This document shows, piece by piece, positions 1-12,044 of a DNA stretch of 64,000 nucleotides. The notes beneath the pieces are model-generated. The model did not search any database. It had not been told where the DNA came from and saw nothing but the letters and a program-made list of their open reading frames with translations. Both the position numbers and the translations under genes were made by a program. This stretch comes from Drosophila miranda (lineage: Eukaryota; Arthropoda; Insecta; Diptera; Drosophilidae). Location of the stretch: NCBI RefSeq assembly GCF_003369915.1, contig NC_046675.1, positions 1,178,001 to 1,242,000 of the forward strand, given 5' to 3'. The stretch's first letter is position 1; every line of letters starts with the position of its first letter.

Positions 1-121
1 CAACAGCCAATGCGATCACATCGATCGGATCGATCTGATTTGCATAAAAGATCAATCGAGGAATATGTCGAGCATAACTAATGCTTTCCCTCTTCCCCGT
101 CTCTCCCTCCTTCCGTTACAG

Positions 122-3100
122 ATGCTGTCCGGCTGCCGGACACGTCCCACGGGGCGGCAGAGTGAGCTCATCGCCGGCAATGAGTTCCTCAAGCTGTTCC
201 TGGACCACGACGAGCAGCAGCGCAGCCTCCACAGCAGCGAGCAGGAGTTCGAGGGTCGGGCGGAGACCCACCGCCAACGAACGGCCAGCGGCAGGAGCCT
301 GGAGCACAGGACACGCTTCAGGAACACGCTCGCCAACGGCAAGGATCACGAGGCTCGGGCGGAGAGAGGGGAGGTCGTGAAGCTGGTGACCAGCGGCAGC
401 AAGATCGTCTTCCTCGAGGACGAGCCCCGCTCCAGCAAGTCCAAGACGAGCAGCGACGAGGTCAAGGTCGTGGCCGTCAGCGTGAGCTCATCCAGCAAAC
501 GGGGTCCCAGTCCCCGCGCCCGCTTCCGGCCCAGCACGAGTTCCAGCTCCACGACTGCCGCGACTGCCAGCGGCTCGGGGTCCGACTTTGTCAATCGCTC
601 GCACAAGAGCGAGCTCTCCATCGAGGAGACAGAGCCCCGGCTCGCGCCTGACGCCATGGAGGGGGACAGCGACTCTCTGAACAGCGCCTCCAACATACAG
701 AGCGTCTTGGCGGCACCAGCACTAGCCGGCACCTTCCCGCGGGGAAGCAACCAAAGCGAGGAGGTAGCCGTCACCCATGAGGCGGTCGAGGGCGAGGACA
801 AGCTGCTGCCGTTCCAGACGGTGATCTATCACGACTCCAAGCAGGGTCGCGGGCCGCAGTCAAGATCAATATCGTACAGCTCCATATCGCAGAACGTGGA
901 CGATCTGCAGGCCTGGCAGCAGTCCACCCGCGGCGGCATCCTAGCCGAGGCCCAGAGGAATGTCAGCGAGAGCCTGAAGCCCATTCCCAGGCCCGGACAC
1001 GGCCACCCTTCGTCCTCGGAGCCGGCCAAGTTCTACTCCGTGCCCTCGAAGATGTACAGTGTGCCGAGCAAGTTCTACTCGGAGCCATCCAAAGTGTACT
1101 CCGAGCCCTCCAAGATGTACGGACAGCCGGAGAAGGTCTACTCGGAGCCCTCGAAGGTGTACGGCCAGCCCTCGAAGTTCTACTCGCAGCCGGCCAAGGT
1201 GTATGGGGAGCCCGCCAAGGTGTACGGAGAGCCGGCGAAGACCTACTGGCCCCAGACGTTGACCACCTCCACCGTCACTCCTGGCCCCGTGCCCTCGTCC
1301 ACTTTGGAGTACAGCTCCAGTCCGACGAAGGCGCCTGGAACTAGTACGACTCCCATGCCCATAACTGTGCCGCCGGGGGCTGCCCCCAGCACCTTTGTGC
1401 CCTCACGTTCCCGGCCGCGACCTGCAATTGTCTCTCGCATCGCCTTCGGCGAGGCTCAGAGCACAAGCACCAGCACCACAACGGCAGCCACAGCTCCGCC
1501 AGCACTGCCAGCCACCACATCAGCCCCGGCCGTCGCCAACCAGCCAGAGTCCAGCACATCTGCCCCCGTCAGACCAACCACTTGGCAGCACCATTATCAC
1601 AGCTACAACCATCAGCAGCAGCATCATCCGCAGCACCACCATCCGACCGCCTCGCCGCCGCGTCGGGTACTCTTCAATTTGGATAAATTGCCTTATGATT
1701 TATTGAATGCACCACAGCCGCAGCATCAGCAGTCGCCCCACCATCTACTGGATCCCAGTCCGAGCCACTTCCAACAGCCGCAGCCACAGCCACAGCCACA
1801 GCAGCGTCCATGTTGGGAGCAACGTCAGCATTCATCACTGCCGCATCAACATTCTAATCAAAATGCCAAAGGATTGCCCAATAGAGGTGAGTCGCAAAGA
1901 GTCTCAGTTTTGAGTCGCGGAGTTTGGTCTCAAGACAAATTACACTGTTTAACAAAGTTCAGAATGCATTTGCATAAATTAAAGAGAGTGGCGCTTTTTG
2001 AAGGTAGTTTAAGGGAAACTTAATTAGAGTCAAAGGGGGTTCGAAATTGGAAGTATTTTTGATTGATTTATAGCATTTCTATATCGTAGATTAGTCACAT
2101 TCTACAGCTGATACACTCAGAGAAAACTGGCATAGCTTAAAGAAATATACACATATTTGAATTAAATAACTAATAGAATTCACTTCGAATTTCAAATCAC
2201 AAAAGTGCGTTGTTGCAAAACGTAAGATTCTTTCGACTTAAAATCGGTTGCCAAAGAGCTTGCAAATAAATATATTTATTTGAAATATGAAATAGATTTG
2301 GATACAAAATTAATGTCAAGATGTAACTGAAAACACTCTCAGTGCAAATCCTAGGTGTATCTATTCGATAGTCTGTGCTTTTTTCTCTGGGTGTATAAAA
2401 TAATCCAGTCGAGAATTCGACCACTACTGAAAGCTACTGAAGGAATGTGGCACAATCGTCATAGGTATTCTTGAACTTTGTTAATCAGTGCAGCTTTGAA
2501 TTGCAACGACAACGCACCATGCTCACTCCCCTTTTGGAGGGGCAACTAATCTTGAACTTATCAGACATCATCTTTGTTGCTCCTCCCCCAACATAAACCT
2601 CTCTTTATCGCTCTCCCTGTCTCCCTTCCTCCCGCAGATCTAGTCAAATGTATTTCCAAATTTGCACACCAACATGGAGCATCATCATCGTCATCAGGGG
2701 CACCATCATCGTCATCGGGGGCTTCGTCAGGGGCGGCCGGCTATTCGTACAGCTCCAGCTCGACAAGCTCCTCGTCGTCGTCTTCGTCGTCCTCCTCTCT
2801 GGGGCGGCCCCGCGACTCCATCAACATGCCGCAACATCACCACTTTACCACCGAACGCCCCGAGCAGTACACCCCGACCTCAGAGCAGAATTACGAAATT
2901 GAAGAGTCCGTAAGTGTTATGACAAACGGACGAGCCCACGGACCGCAGGGCCAGGGCGGCGGGGCAGTGGCTCTGGCCACAGTCACATCTGCAGAGACTG
3001 CCACACCAACAGCTGCCACAACCACAGCCAGCAGCGCGGCGGCAGGGGCAACCACTGCAACCAGTGGTCGCGGCCGAGGCATAGACAGGGGACGTGGTTC

Positions 3101-3467
3101 GGTGGTGTACAACGCCGACGCAAATGCCAACCACGACTACGACGCTGGCCAAGACGACGACGGCGGGGAGGTCGGCGATGAATCTGGCGAAGATGCAGAT
3201 GGAAATGCAGACCGTGGCAGAGAGGGGGCTGGGGCCGGGGCCGGGGCCGGCAACGAGGAGGAGGACAAAGTCGCCTATGTGGTGGAGGGACGCAACTATC
3301 GCAAGTATCGGGTGGAGGAGAAGACCGACGACGGCTTCATTGTCGGGGAGTACGGAGTGGTGGACCACAACGACGGCAACCTGTGGGGCGTGCGCTATAC
3401 GGCCGATTCGACCATTAACCGCAGCCTGATCCAGAAGGCACTGCTGGCATTTCTCAAGCTCAAGTGA
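122..3467 (+). CDS. Cuticle-type tyrosine-repeat protein (5' partial)
   Basis: Two exons are visible, 122-1886 and 2638-3467. The acceptor TTACAG precedes 122, the intron is GTGAGT...CCGCAG, and the codon split G|AT restores the frame. They encode about 864 residues ending in TGA. Upstream coding (probably the signal peptide) is off the window, because the first 121 bases read as intron with a pyrimidine tract. From the N side: a charged Arg/Ser-rich region, a tandem heptad repeat K-[FMV]-Y-[SG]-x-P-[SAE] at visible residues 303-372, a Thr/Ala/Pro-rich linker, a His/Gln-rich stretch, Ser-rich and acidic/Gly-rich linkers, and a conserved C-terminal module with the motifs KYRVEEKTDDGF, GEYGVVDH and GVRYTADS. 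That module resembles the R&R chitin-binding core (G-x-Y...YTAD). Role inferred: an extracellular cuticle or matrix protein with Tyr available for crosslinking. I do not recognise the named orthologue. Confidence 0.8.
1028..1255 (+). repeat. 21-bp coding tandem repeat (K-x-Y-x-x-P-x heptads)
   Basis: Ten full 21-base units plus an eleventh diverged unit encode heptads such as KFYSVPS, KVYSEPS and KVYGEPA. Lys, Tyr and Pro are invariant in the ten full units. Periodic Tyr is typical of crosslinked structural proteins (established for resilin-type matrices); its use here is inference. Confidence 0.9.
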
Positions 3468-4020
3468 GAGCTTGCACCTCCTCCTCCACCTCCTCCTCCT
3501 CGTCGCCGTCCTACTCTTGCCGATACCACAACACCACAACAGCTGCAAAGCGGCATTCCACATGTGATCCAAGTCGTATTGTAGTTAGCGCGTAGATTAG
3601 CCTAAATAGATACACTAGATATAGTAGATACTTAGACTCGTAGATGTGTCCAGCCGTTGGCCAGACGATGTCGATTCCCACGAGATCAGGAGCACACTCG
3701 CACTACTCCCACACCGCCCCACCCCCTACTGAGTGTGTGTGTGTGTGTGTAGTCAGTAAACGAATTTGTTTAATGTTTAGTTAATGTTTTAATTAATTTA
3801 TTGTAGTTGTTGGTATTGTAATTGTAACCATAACTCCTAATTTATTCAGTTAAACAGCCACGAAATTACAGACCTAGCAACTCTTGCCATACAGAACGCG
3901 TACACCCGCGAGTACGTACCATTCCGCACCCTGCAACTAGAAGAGCCCTAAGCGCCAACGAAAACTATCCTAATTAGACCCTAAGAGACCCCTTGAATAG
4001 TGAAATAAAAGCCTAAATTA
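3468..4020 (+). other. 3' UTR of the cuticle-type gene
   Basis: Non-coding sequence after the stop. It has CT-rich triplets, a short (GT)n tract near 3732-3751 and AT-rich segments. It ends at an AATAAA at 4004-4009, the likely polyadenylation signal. Confidence 0.6.
4004..4009 (+). terminator. Polyadenylation signal AATAAA
   Basis: First AATAAA on the + strand after the stop codon, about 540 bases downstream, followed by AT-rich sequence. It gives a plausible 3' end for the cuticle-type gene. Confidence 0.6.
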
Positions 4021-5658
4021 CACCGAGAGAGTGATTCAGATACAGATTCAGATGCAGATACAGAATGGTGTGGTGTGCATTAATCTCGCTGCGGGTGGGG
4101 AAGCGGAAAACAGAAAACGGAGCAGGATCTTCTCTAGTCTCCACTCCACTCCTCTCTTAAAGGTAAATGCCACTTAAAATTGATTAAAAACATGCTGCCA
4201 GCGGCCAGAAAGCGCTTCCCGGGACAATATCATTAAAACTTAATTGATATGAACAAGTGACAAAGCAGCATCAGCAAACACAGGGCCAGGAGGTCGTGGA
4301 GGAGCAGGAGTCGACGCATAAGGTACCCAGGAACTGAAGATAGTGAAGATCCCTCGAAGAACCTCTAGTGTTGGGAATTTCAAAGTATCTCAAAAGATAT
4401 AGCACCAGAATCCTTCGAATTGAGCGATCTGTATCTAGTATATAGTACCTACAGTCATCATCTACAGATCAGATCCAGATACAGGCCCAAAACACAGAAA
4501 TCAAGTTTGGATAATCCGAATAACAAGTACGCAGGTCCCTTACCTTTCCTTTGCTGATCCGATCTGATCCGATACCCTGGCTTAGGAGACCCCTGCATCG
4601 CAAATCGAAATCGCTTTCAGCTTTATGGTTTTGTCAAGTGAAACGCGGAAGCCGATAACTGGAATCGCGGCCATTCAGGCATCAGGGCATCAGACATCAG
4701 GGCATCAGGCAAAAGGCATCCGCAGTCGGTATCGGTGCGCCTTCGGTCGAGCGAACAGTTGACAAAGTCAAGGCGGCCATTGAGGGAGTTTTATAGACAC
4801 ATTTGGCCAATTAAGAGCAGCAATTCCATAAATGACCAACAGCTGGCAGTGGTTTACTGATCTGCCCCAATCTCCTCCTTGCGGCCACAACTGAAAGCGA
4901 GCCCCATAAATGCGAAATGCGAAATGCGAATCAACTGGAACTTGACTGAGGCTGGGACTGAGAGGTAAGACCTTCGAAGGTCGCTGAACGACCTTGCTTG
5001 CGGTCGCCGGTGCCTCCTCGATCCGTCTTTGGCGTCTGCGTGTCGTCATTTGGATGGGATTTTATTGCTCCTCGGGGAGATGGGCCCCAGACCCAGAGCC
5101 TGCAAAATTTCCACTAATGATTGCATGCGCCAGTGCCAGTGTCAGTGCCGGTCCTGTCTACATATCTGGCTTCGTCTCGGACTGTGGCTGGGGCAGTGGC
5201 TATTTATAAATATGTAAGACAATCGGGGGCCAGGTGAGTGTAGAAGTTCAAGCTTTGGTATGCTGCTGTCTTATCGCAAACCGGCAATCAGCCCCAACCC
5301 CTGACTCCAACTCCTACTCCGACTCCTACTCTGATTCTGATTTTTACTGGGACTTGGCAGCATCGTCGACGCGATCTGCGTGAAGAAATACAACACAAGA
5401 CCATAAAACAAGAAAGGAATGCCAGTTTCGGTAACAGAACTTGGGATACACTAGCAGAAACTATAGGATATAGTCGTCCGAGACGAGAAGATTATGGTAA
5501 GGATCTTCCGAGGTTTCTATTATTTGCAGAATGCTTTCCAGAGAATGTATACCCTTTCTGCATCCCAAACGTCTGATCAAAGTCCATAACACCCCCTCTG
5601 CAAGAGTATAAAAAGAGAATGTTCCTGGTTCTGGGCCTGGTCTCAGATTTAATGCGAA

Positions 5659-5799
5659 ATGCCAGAGCCAGTGCCAGTGCCAGTGCCAGAGCCCCTGAGA
5701 CAGAGAGATAATGCTGCTGGGGCTCTGGAGGAGACCGAGACCGGGCCGTGCCCTTTCTGCGGTCAGCTGCCTGATGGACATCTCCGAAGAAGGAACTGA
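5659..5799 (+). CDS. Possible 46-codon ORF, doubtful
   Basis: ATG at 5659 and TGA at 5797-5799. The peptide begins MPEPVPVPVPEP and contains the motif CPFCGQ. A TATAAAAA at 5607-5614 lies just upstream, with a TCAG initiator-like sequence at 5643-5646. The N-terminal Pro/Val run is encoded by a CCAGTG microsatellite, so chance is likely. Listed because the TATA-plus-ORF arrangement is suggestive. Confidence 0.12.
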   Translation: MPEPVPVPVPEPLRQRDNAAGALEETETGPCPFCGQLPDGHLRRRN

Positions 5800-7584
5800 A
5801 ACTGGTTATACCGTTGCGGGGCTTAAGTGAGGCAATTATGAGGCACAACAGAACAGTTTTCTGGTCAGCTCCGAGCTCGAGAAAGTGTCTAAAGCATGAT
5901 GAATGCCAAGTAAACATGTTGCCCGTTTTATTTCCATCTCGCAGTCGGATCTCCTCCGGCTTCGGGGGCGTATAGGCTGTGCGTGTCGACAATAAATTTG
6001 AAAACTACACGATTGCCCCTGCCTGACAGGTTGAACGTCGGCACGCCCTTACGCCCTCCCAACGTCCTCCTTAGTGGCTTTTTAATGCGATGGGCGTGCC
6101 GCTAGAATGGCCGTTCTGACAGCTGTGAGGAGGCTTCATTAAATGCTGCCCCATCTTCATCTCAAGTCCCAGTCCCTAGTCCCCATCCCCCGTCCCGAAA
6201 CACAGCATCCGCATCCATATCCATTCAGGCTGCAGCTTCCTTTTACTTTTGCCTTCAGCTCCAACTAAATTGCTCTCCCATTGATCTGGCTTACAAGAAT
6301 TTGCACTTTTATCTAGCCCCTGTCCATGTCCATGCCACTGTCCATGTCCGAGTCGGAGTCCTGCTGGACTCGTTAGTTAATTATTCCTGCTCTGAGGCTC
6401 TCAGGCTCTGAGGCTCTCCGCAAGTACTCGGACTCCTTAATGAAGTATGCACGAAGCAGGTACTCGTATCTTTCCACTATTCACGATCCATTTTATTCAA
6501 TATTCCAGTCTGGTGGATGATCGATCGCGGATTGCAAATTTATGACATGGCATTATAATTGACCGATTTGTCATTATAATTAGCGTACACACACCGCCGA
6601 AGCGGACATTCTGTGTGCATCGGAGCCTAATTTATGCATATTGTTGAGATTATTTTTAGAGGGGACAATGCAACAATACCACAAAAGAAACAATGTTGCA
6701 GCAACCTGAAAGGAAGGCAAGGAATTTTATGGGAGGATACAGAAACCAATTTATTATAAGCATCTTTAGATCGAAAATAATATGCGTATAATTGAGAGAA
6801 TTAATTGGATAGAAGTACTTGTCCGTATTAATATAGATACCGAGATGCAGGCAAAAGGATATACAGATTGATGATATATGTGAATATAGATAGATTAGAC
6901 AGGCACAGATAAAGGGAGGACAAACGGACATATTTCGCCTTTGCTAGCCGGAAACTCGAATATATAGATACATATACCCAAGTATAGATTAAAGATGCGT
7001 TGAAGGATGGTTATACACGGATAGATTGATTAGAAATCGTTTCAAAAGATTTTTGGATTGAGGAAAAATAGTTGCCTGTATTGTGGCGCCATCTGTGTCT
7101 TGTGAGTTTTCTCGTGGATAAATTTCTTAGCAGCCATAAAGTATGCTACACTTTTTGCTGCTTCTCTTGAGCCCAACTGCACTACGACCAAACAGTAAAA
7201 ACTGGGCAGCGTGAACTCTTTTTGTGAACTCTGATCGAATTCTATATAAATTACACTAAGATATGATATTTACCCCTTCAAACTGTCGCTGATTAAGGCT
7301 CGAGGGAGGAACAAATTACTCGTACCTCCCACCCGAAACGGCATCATTCCTATGCCTCTTGACTTCGATGGCAAACCCTTGCCATATAATCCGTGACTCT
7401 ATTAAAATGTCTTGAATCCAAAATCAATATTTATCTGGAAATGAAGGATAGCAAAAAACGCCCACAAGAAAATGGAACACCGGAAAGAGAGATTAAAGAA
7501 AATTACCAAAAGTCATGAATCAAGCTGAAAAGTTAATGCAACAAAAAGAGTACTCGGCCAGTCAAACAATGAATAATGCAAAAT

Positions 7585-7613
7585 CATTGCACTGCCCATT
7601 CGGCAGTGCAGTG
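7585..7613. repeat. Short inverted repeat, 12-bp stem
   Basis: GCACTGCC (7589-7596) and GGCAGTGC (7602-7609) are perfect reverse complements around a 5-base loop. Flanking bases extend the stem to about 12 bp with one G-T wobble. Confidence 0.75.
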
Positions 7614-7625
7614 CAGATCCTTGCA

Positions 7626-7671
7626 CATATGCCAGATATCCTGGTATGTCCTGGTATGTGTCTGGCATATG
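7626..7671. repeat. Hairpin-forming inverted repeat, 11-bp perfect stem
   Basis: CATATGCCAGA (7626-7636) pairs perfectly with TCTGGCATATG (7661-7671). The loop carries two copies of CCTGGTATGT. Three more pairs (two of them wobbles) extend the stem inward. It is about 13 bases from the previous hairpin. Confidence 0.75.
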
Positions 7672-10600
7672 AATTTGGAGCACAACTAATTGTCTGCCGG
7701 CAATTAACAGGAAAAATATATTCAAAAACTCAACACTTTACTAATCTGCAAGTGTCAAGCGGAGGACATTGCCAAATGGCGATGACAATGAGGGAGGAGA
7801 GTCCTGGCCAAAGGAGTTGACAGGCAGACATACAGGCACGGGCAGGGGCAGAGGCAGGGTTGAAGTGTGCGTTCCGAGTAAAAAAAAAGCGGCAGGCCAG
7901 CACCAGCACCAGCACCGGCAGAATCAGAATTCACCCGAAACTGAAAAGGGGAAGGACGCCATATCCACAAAGGGGTTGTTGCTGCTTGCCACTGACTCAG
8001 ACGGAGACGAATGCCAGGACAGGGACAGGGACAGGGACGGGGACAGCGAGAGAGACCCAGTCTCAGACGACAACAGGTCTCTACAAAGGACTACCTCTAC
8101 CTTTTCGCATAATGAAATATAAGTACCGCACGGTGCTCCTTTAACGTCTGATATCAAAGGACATTCGATCGGGCATGCAACATGCGCTCATTGTCCCCGC
8201 GCTTGTTGTTGTCAGTCTCTTAAGCGTTTCTCGTATTTATGCCAAAGATTACATGTTGATCTCGCATATCTTTCATCTTGACGGACCCATCCCCCATCCC
8301 ATTCCAGCGCGGTTTTGGGACTCTGTCCCTGAATCTCCTGGAATCTGCTGTGCGTGCTTCCCACGTCGCTGTCATTCGATATGCGATATGAAAACGAAAT
8401 CAAAATGCCGTCAGTCAGTAGCCCAGTCATGGCTCTGCATTAATTGGACGGCAGCGAAATTATACAACTTTCACATTAATTCATGGAGAGAGTTGAAGAG
8501 TCCATATCTTCCATGGAAATCAGATGGAAATCGTCGCCCGTTGACAGCTTGCCCGCTTCTCTGGTAGTCCATTGTGGGACGCTCTCTGCAACTCCAATCT
8601 CCTTCTCCTTCTATAGATGATATCGATAAGCTATGCCCAGGATTGCCCCTTTTCTGCTACCTCCAGTTAGCGGCCCTGATGAGGGTTATATCCCATTGAT
8701 AGTTCCTGTTAATAATTGAAACAAAGAGCATATTGCGCATGCCAGATTGATCGCCCACTTGTTGGCTGTTGGCCCCCGAAAAGGCCAAAGAAAATTTCAG
8801 TTGGAAAATCCTTTCATTCACTTTTGCTACCCCTTTTTCGGCTCTCAATTTCTTGGAAGTTAATTCTTCAATATTCGCTATTTATTCAAACCTTTTCAGC
8901 ATGGATTTTTTTTTGGGAAAAATATAGAATTCCAAATTTCCCGCATGGCTGACGGAGACCGAGACCCACTTGTAGGCATCGATTGTTATGTCTTGTTAGG
9001 GCATCAGGAGGATCAGGTGCCTAGGCATTGTCCGCGATAATGGGCCCTGAATTGCTCAGGTTCTGTATTCAATTTCAATCAGCCATGTATCCTCGAGTGG
9101 GAGCTTATGCGGCTCTTCCCACGGATGGATCCACGGATGTTTGTTCTGCAGTGAATGCCAAGTGCCGGCGAAAGGTTGAAGGTTAATGATCTCTACCAGA
9201 TAGAGCAACGAACTCATTGTGATTAGAATGGAACTGATTAAGGGTGGAGATAGATAGATAGGCAATGGAAACAAGAGAATGAATCATGGAGGGGTCACCC
9301 TTTTAGGGACTTGTTGAACTTATTACGTGTACGGCATTGTGGTGATCATTTGAAAGATTCCGGAGACTTTTCTCACACTTTTCCTAATATTACGATGACG
9401 AGACTTGCCTGACGATCTATCTGTTATGATATCTTAGTTACTTATAAGTTCACAGACGAAAGTAAAGGTGCTTGGATGAGCAGCTTCTGGAGATGGATCA
9501 CCTGCAGATCTCTCCTATTGCATTGATTGTTGTTTTGTCTCTAGTTCTATTTCAAAGGTAGCCGTATTCCAGGCTAAACTTGTTCCCAACTTGTCCATTC
9601 TTTTGGTTAAAGAACTCTCGTCTTGCATTTCTTGTTTACTCTCCTCTTAGTTATATTTCAATGACCGCCGCTCTTCTCCCCTTCCCTTCTGTTCTAATCT
9701 AATCAAAGTAAGTTACCGCTTCTAATGCAACTATCTGCCAGGATCTGAGACACTTTTAGCCGGAAAAGTGGCACAACTACGGTAAGCCCTCGTAGATGGG
9801 CATCTACTGTATCTGCTGCCAGGAAAGTGAAAACACAGACACATTTTCCTTTGAGATGTTGGCAGGAAATGTGTAAAATTTCCACACTACTCGTACACTC
9901 GTACTCTCGTATCTGGGAATGAAATCGGAAACGTTTTTGCCAAATATTGGCAGGCGTGAGAAATGTAACGCAATGGACTCGGACTCAGACTTGAGCATAG
10001 TTTTGGTCTATCAAATAATCTGCGTATGACATAATCTTCGGGGCTTAGGAATGCAAACGAGACGAAACGTGGCTTGGTTGTGTGGAGGACAAAAACAAAA
10101 GGCCAACGGGCGAACAGGACATCCTACTTAACAGCAATGAGCCTCGAGACTCGATTGTAAAAAAGGCAAACAAAAAGTCCTTAAGTTATGTTCGGGCTCA
10201 GGACAATGGGACTCCTCCACAAAAGAGCCTGAATCTCAATCTGAATCCTCGTCTGGCACTGGCACTTATGCAAGGAGTCCTGGACCAGGACACAACAATC
10301 AAAACTGAAATTGAAATGGAAGCAGCGACTTCATCACTTGTTTCCTCTCTCTCCTGTCCGCTCTCCTGTTGCATAAAAACATTAAACACAGGGCCTTCTG
10401 AAACCGGAGACGGAGATCCCGATGATGCGTCCCGAAGCGCATATCAGGTTGGAGATGGAGTCGGAGATGGAGATGGAGATGGAGATGGGAGCAGAGCGCA
10501 CACGATCTCGGAGGTGTGTCCCATTGTTAGGAGCGTTTCCGTGGCTGCCACGAACATGAAACTTATCTGCAGAGGAGACCTCTTCCAGGGCTCTCTCTGG

Positions 10601-12044
10601 GTTTTGCACGTGCAACAAGGCTGGGAACCCAACGGCTGAGCAAAAGTTGCTCAACTTTCTGCCGTCATCCGTGCGTCCTTACGCAATTCGTCGGCTCCCA
10701 GATATTTGAGCACTTTAATTTCATGTTTTGGATTGTTCACATGATTTCTCAAGATCAGATTGCTATCTTCCTCGGTTCCTGCCCCTGCCTCTCTGTCTCT
10801 GTCCCTCTGTCCCTGTTCCTGATTCAATTATTGCGCTTTTTCTAGCTGTTGTCGTCGTCGTCCCTGTTTCTTCTGATGCCTCGGGGTCTAATAGTTCATT
10901 TCCTGCCTCGGGACTGGGCCTCTTCCATTTGCACTTCGTTTTGACGTGATTTCGTGAGTCGCTTCCTGTGGATGTCGCCGTGGATTGTCTCTCCTCCTCT
11001 CCTGCATGGCGTTCCCTCCCCTGTCTGTTTGCACTTTTGGGTTTGATTCGCTTTTTGCTTTTATGAACTTTGATGACTCGTTCCAGCGGAAGTTGTCCTC
11101 AAAGGATTCCATTTCCGCAGTGCCCGACTGCATTTGCATAAACCGAGCGCCAAAATCTCGGTAAAATGTTTGCTTTAATTCTCCTTTTCTTGGCGCCAAA
11201 AAAGATAATTGCTGGGCTGTCATCTTGGGAAGATTTGGTTACTTTTAATGGTTTGAGTTTGTCCCTTCCAAGTAGTACCCCCGAAATCTTTTTCGATTTC
11301 CATGTCAATGGCATGGATATCCGCTCTGGGATATGCTTTGTGCTAGATGGAAGATAGATCATAGACCAAAGGACATTCTGAGATGCAGTTTGGGGAACAG
11401 GGAATGCGTTTTTTTCTGGGTTCAAATAGGCAAATGGATGCTGAGAATGAGAGGTCCCTGGAAGATGGTTTTTATAGCAAAGAGCTCAATGTAATCAAGG
11501 GATAACTCTGCAGATTAAGCAGGGAGATCATGGAAGATCAAGGAAGACCAAGACCAGATATAGGAGCTCAAAGAAGGAGTAATCTTAGGATCTTTAATCA
11601 TTCCTCAAGTAACCCTCAATTTGTGGGCTAAGAAGGCATATCTGTTCCTGATTAATTCCAGAAATATCTTCACAATTAAAATCATCAAAATAGTGTGTAA
11701 AACATGGCTATAATGCAGTTCATATTCCTCATTTTCTTTAGGTGTTTATATAGCTGGGGGATTCTCCTTTTGTGAGAATTCAAATAAAAGGTAAGACAAT
11801 ACACATTATACGAGTGTGTGCACAAAATCTGTTCTACCAGATATGCAGTATTTATTGGGGCCATAAAACGGGAACAAAACACTCACCTAATGACATTTCG
11901 GGTCTTTCCCACCAAAAGTCTGGCGCGATTCATAATGAGGCAAAGGTAAGGGGAATGGAAAACTAGGGAACAGAAGCCGAACATCGTAGAGCAGCCGTCC
12001 TCATAGCGACAGGCGGCAGGTCATTGCGATCCTATCCGATCCGA

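Larger units (their letters stand above)
4021..12040. other. Gene-free intergenic DNA, distal tll upstream region
   Basis: About 8 kb with no ORF that shows domain structure or credible splice sites. The longest ORFs (130-185 codons) are rich in microsatellite-encoded runs or lack any recognisable motif. It holds scattered TAATCC sites (4512-4517, 7386-7391), a Capicua-type TTCATTCA (8813-8820), a DRE palindrome TATCGATA (8621-8628), two adjacent hairpins near 7.6 kb and short simple repeats. It probably contributes to tll regulation; that is inference from position. Confidence 0.5.

Noticed and set aside
8175-8567. 130-codon ORF with hydrophobic start
   Set aside because: The leader is moderately signal-like, but the rest lacks domain features and spans anonymous intergenic DNA; kept only as a remote possibility.
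10082-10639. 185-codon + strand ORF upstream of tll
   Set aside because: No ATG at the start, microsatellite-encoded Asp/Gly and Asn/Leu runs, no recognisable family.
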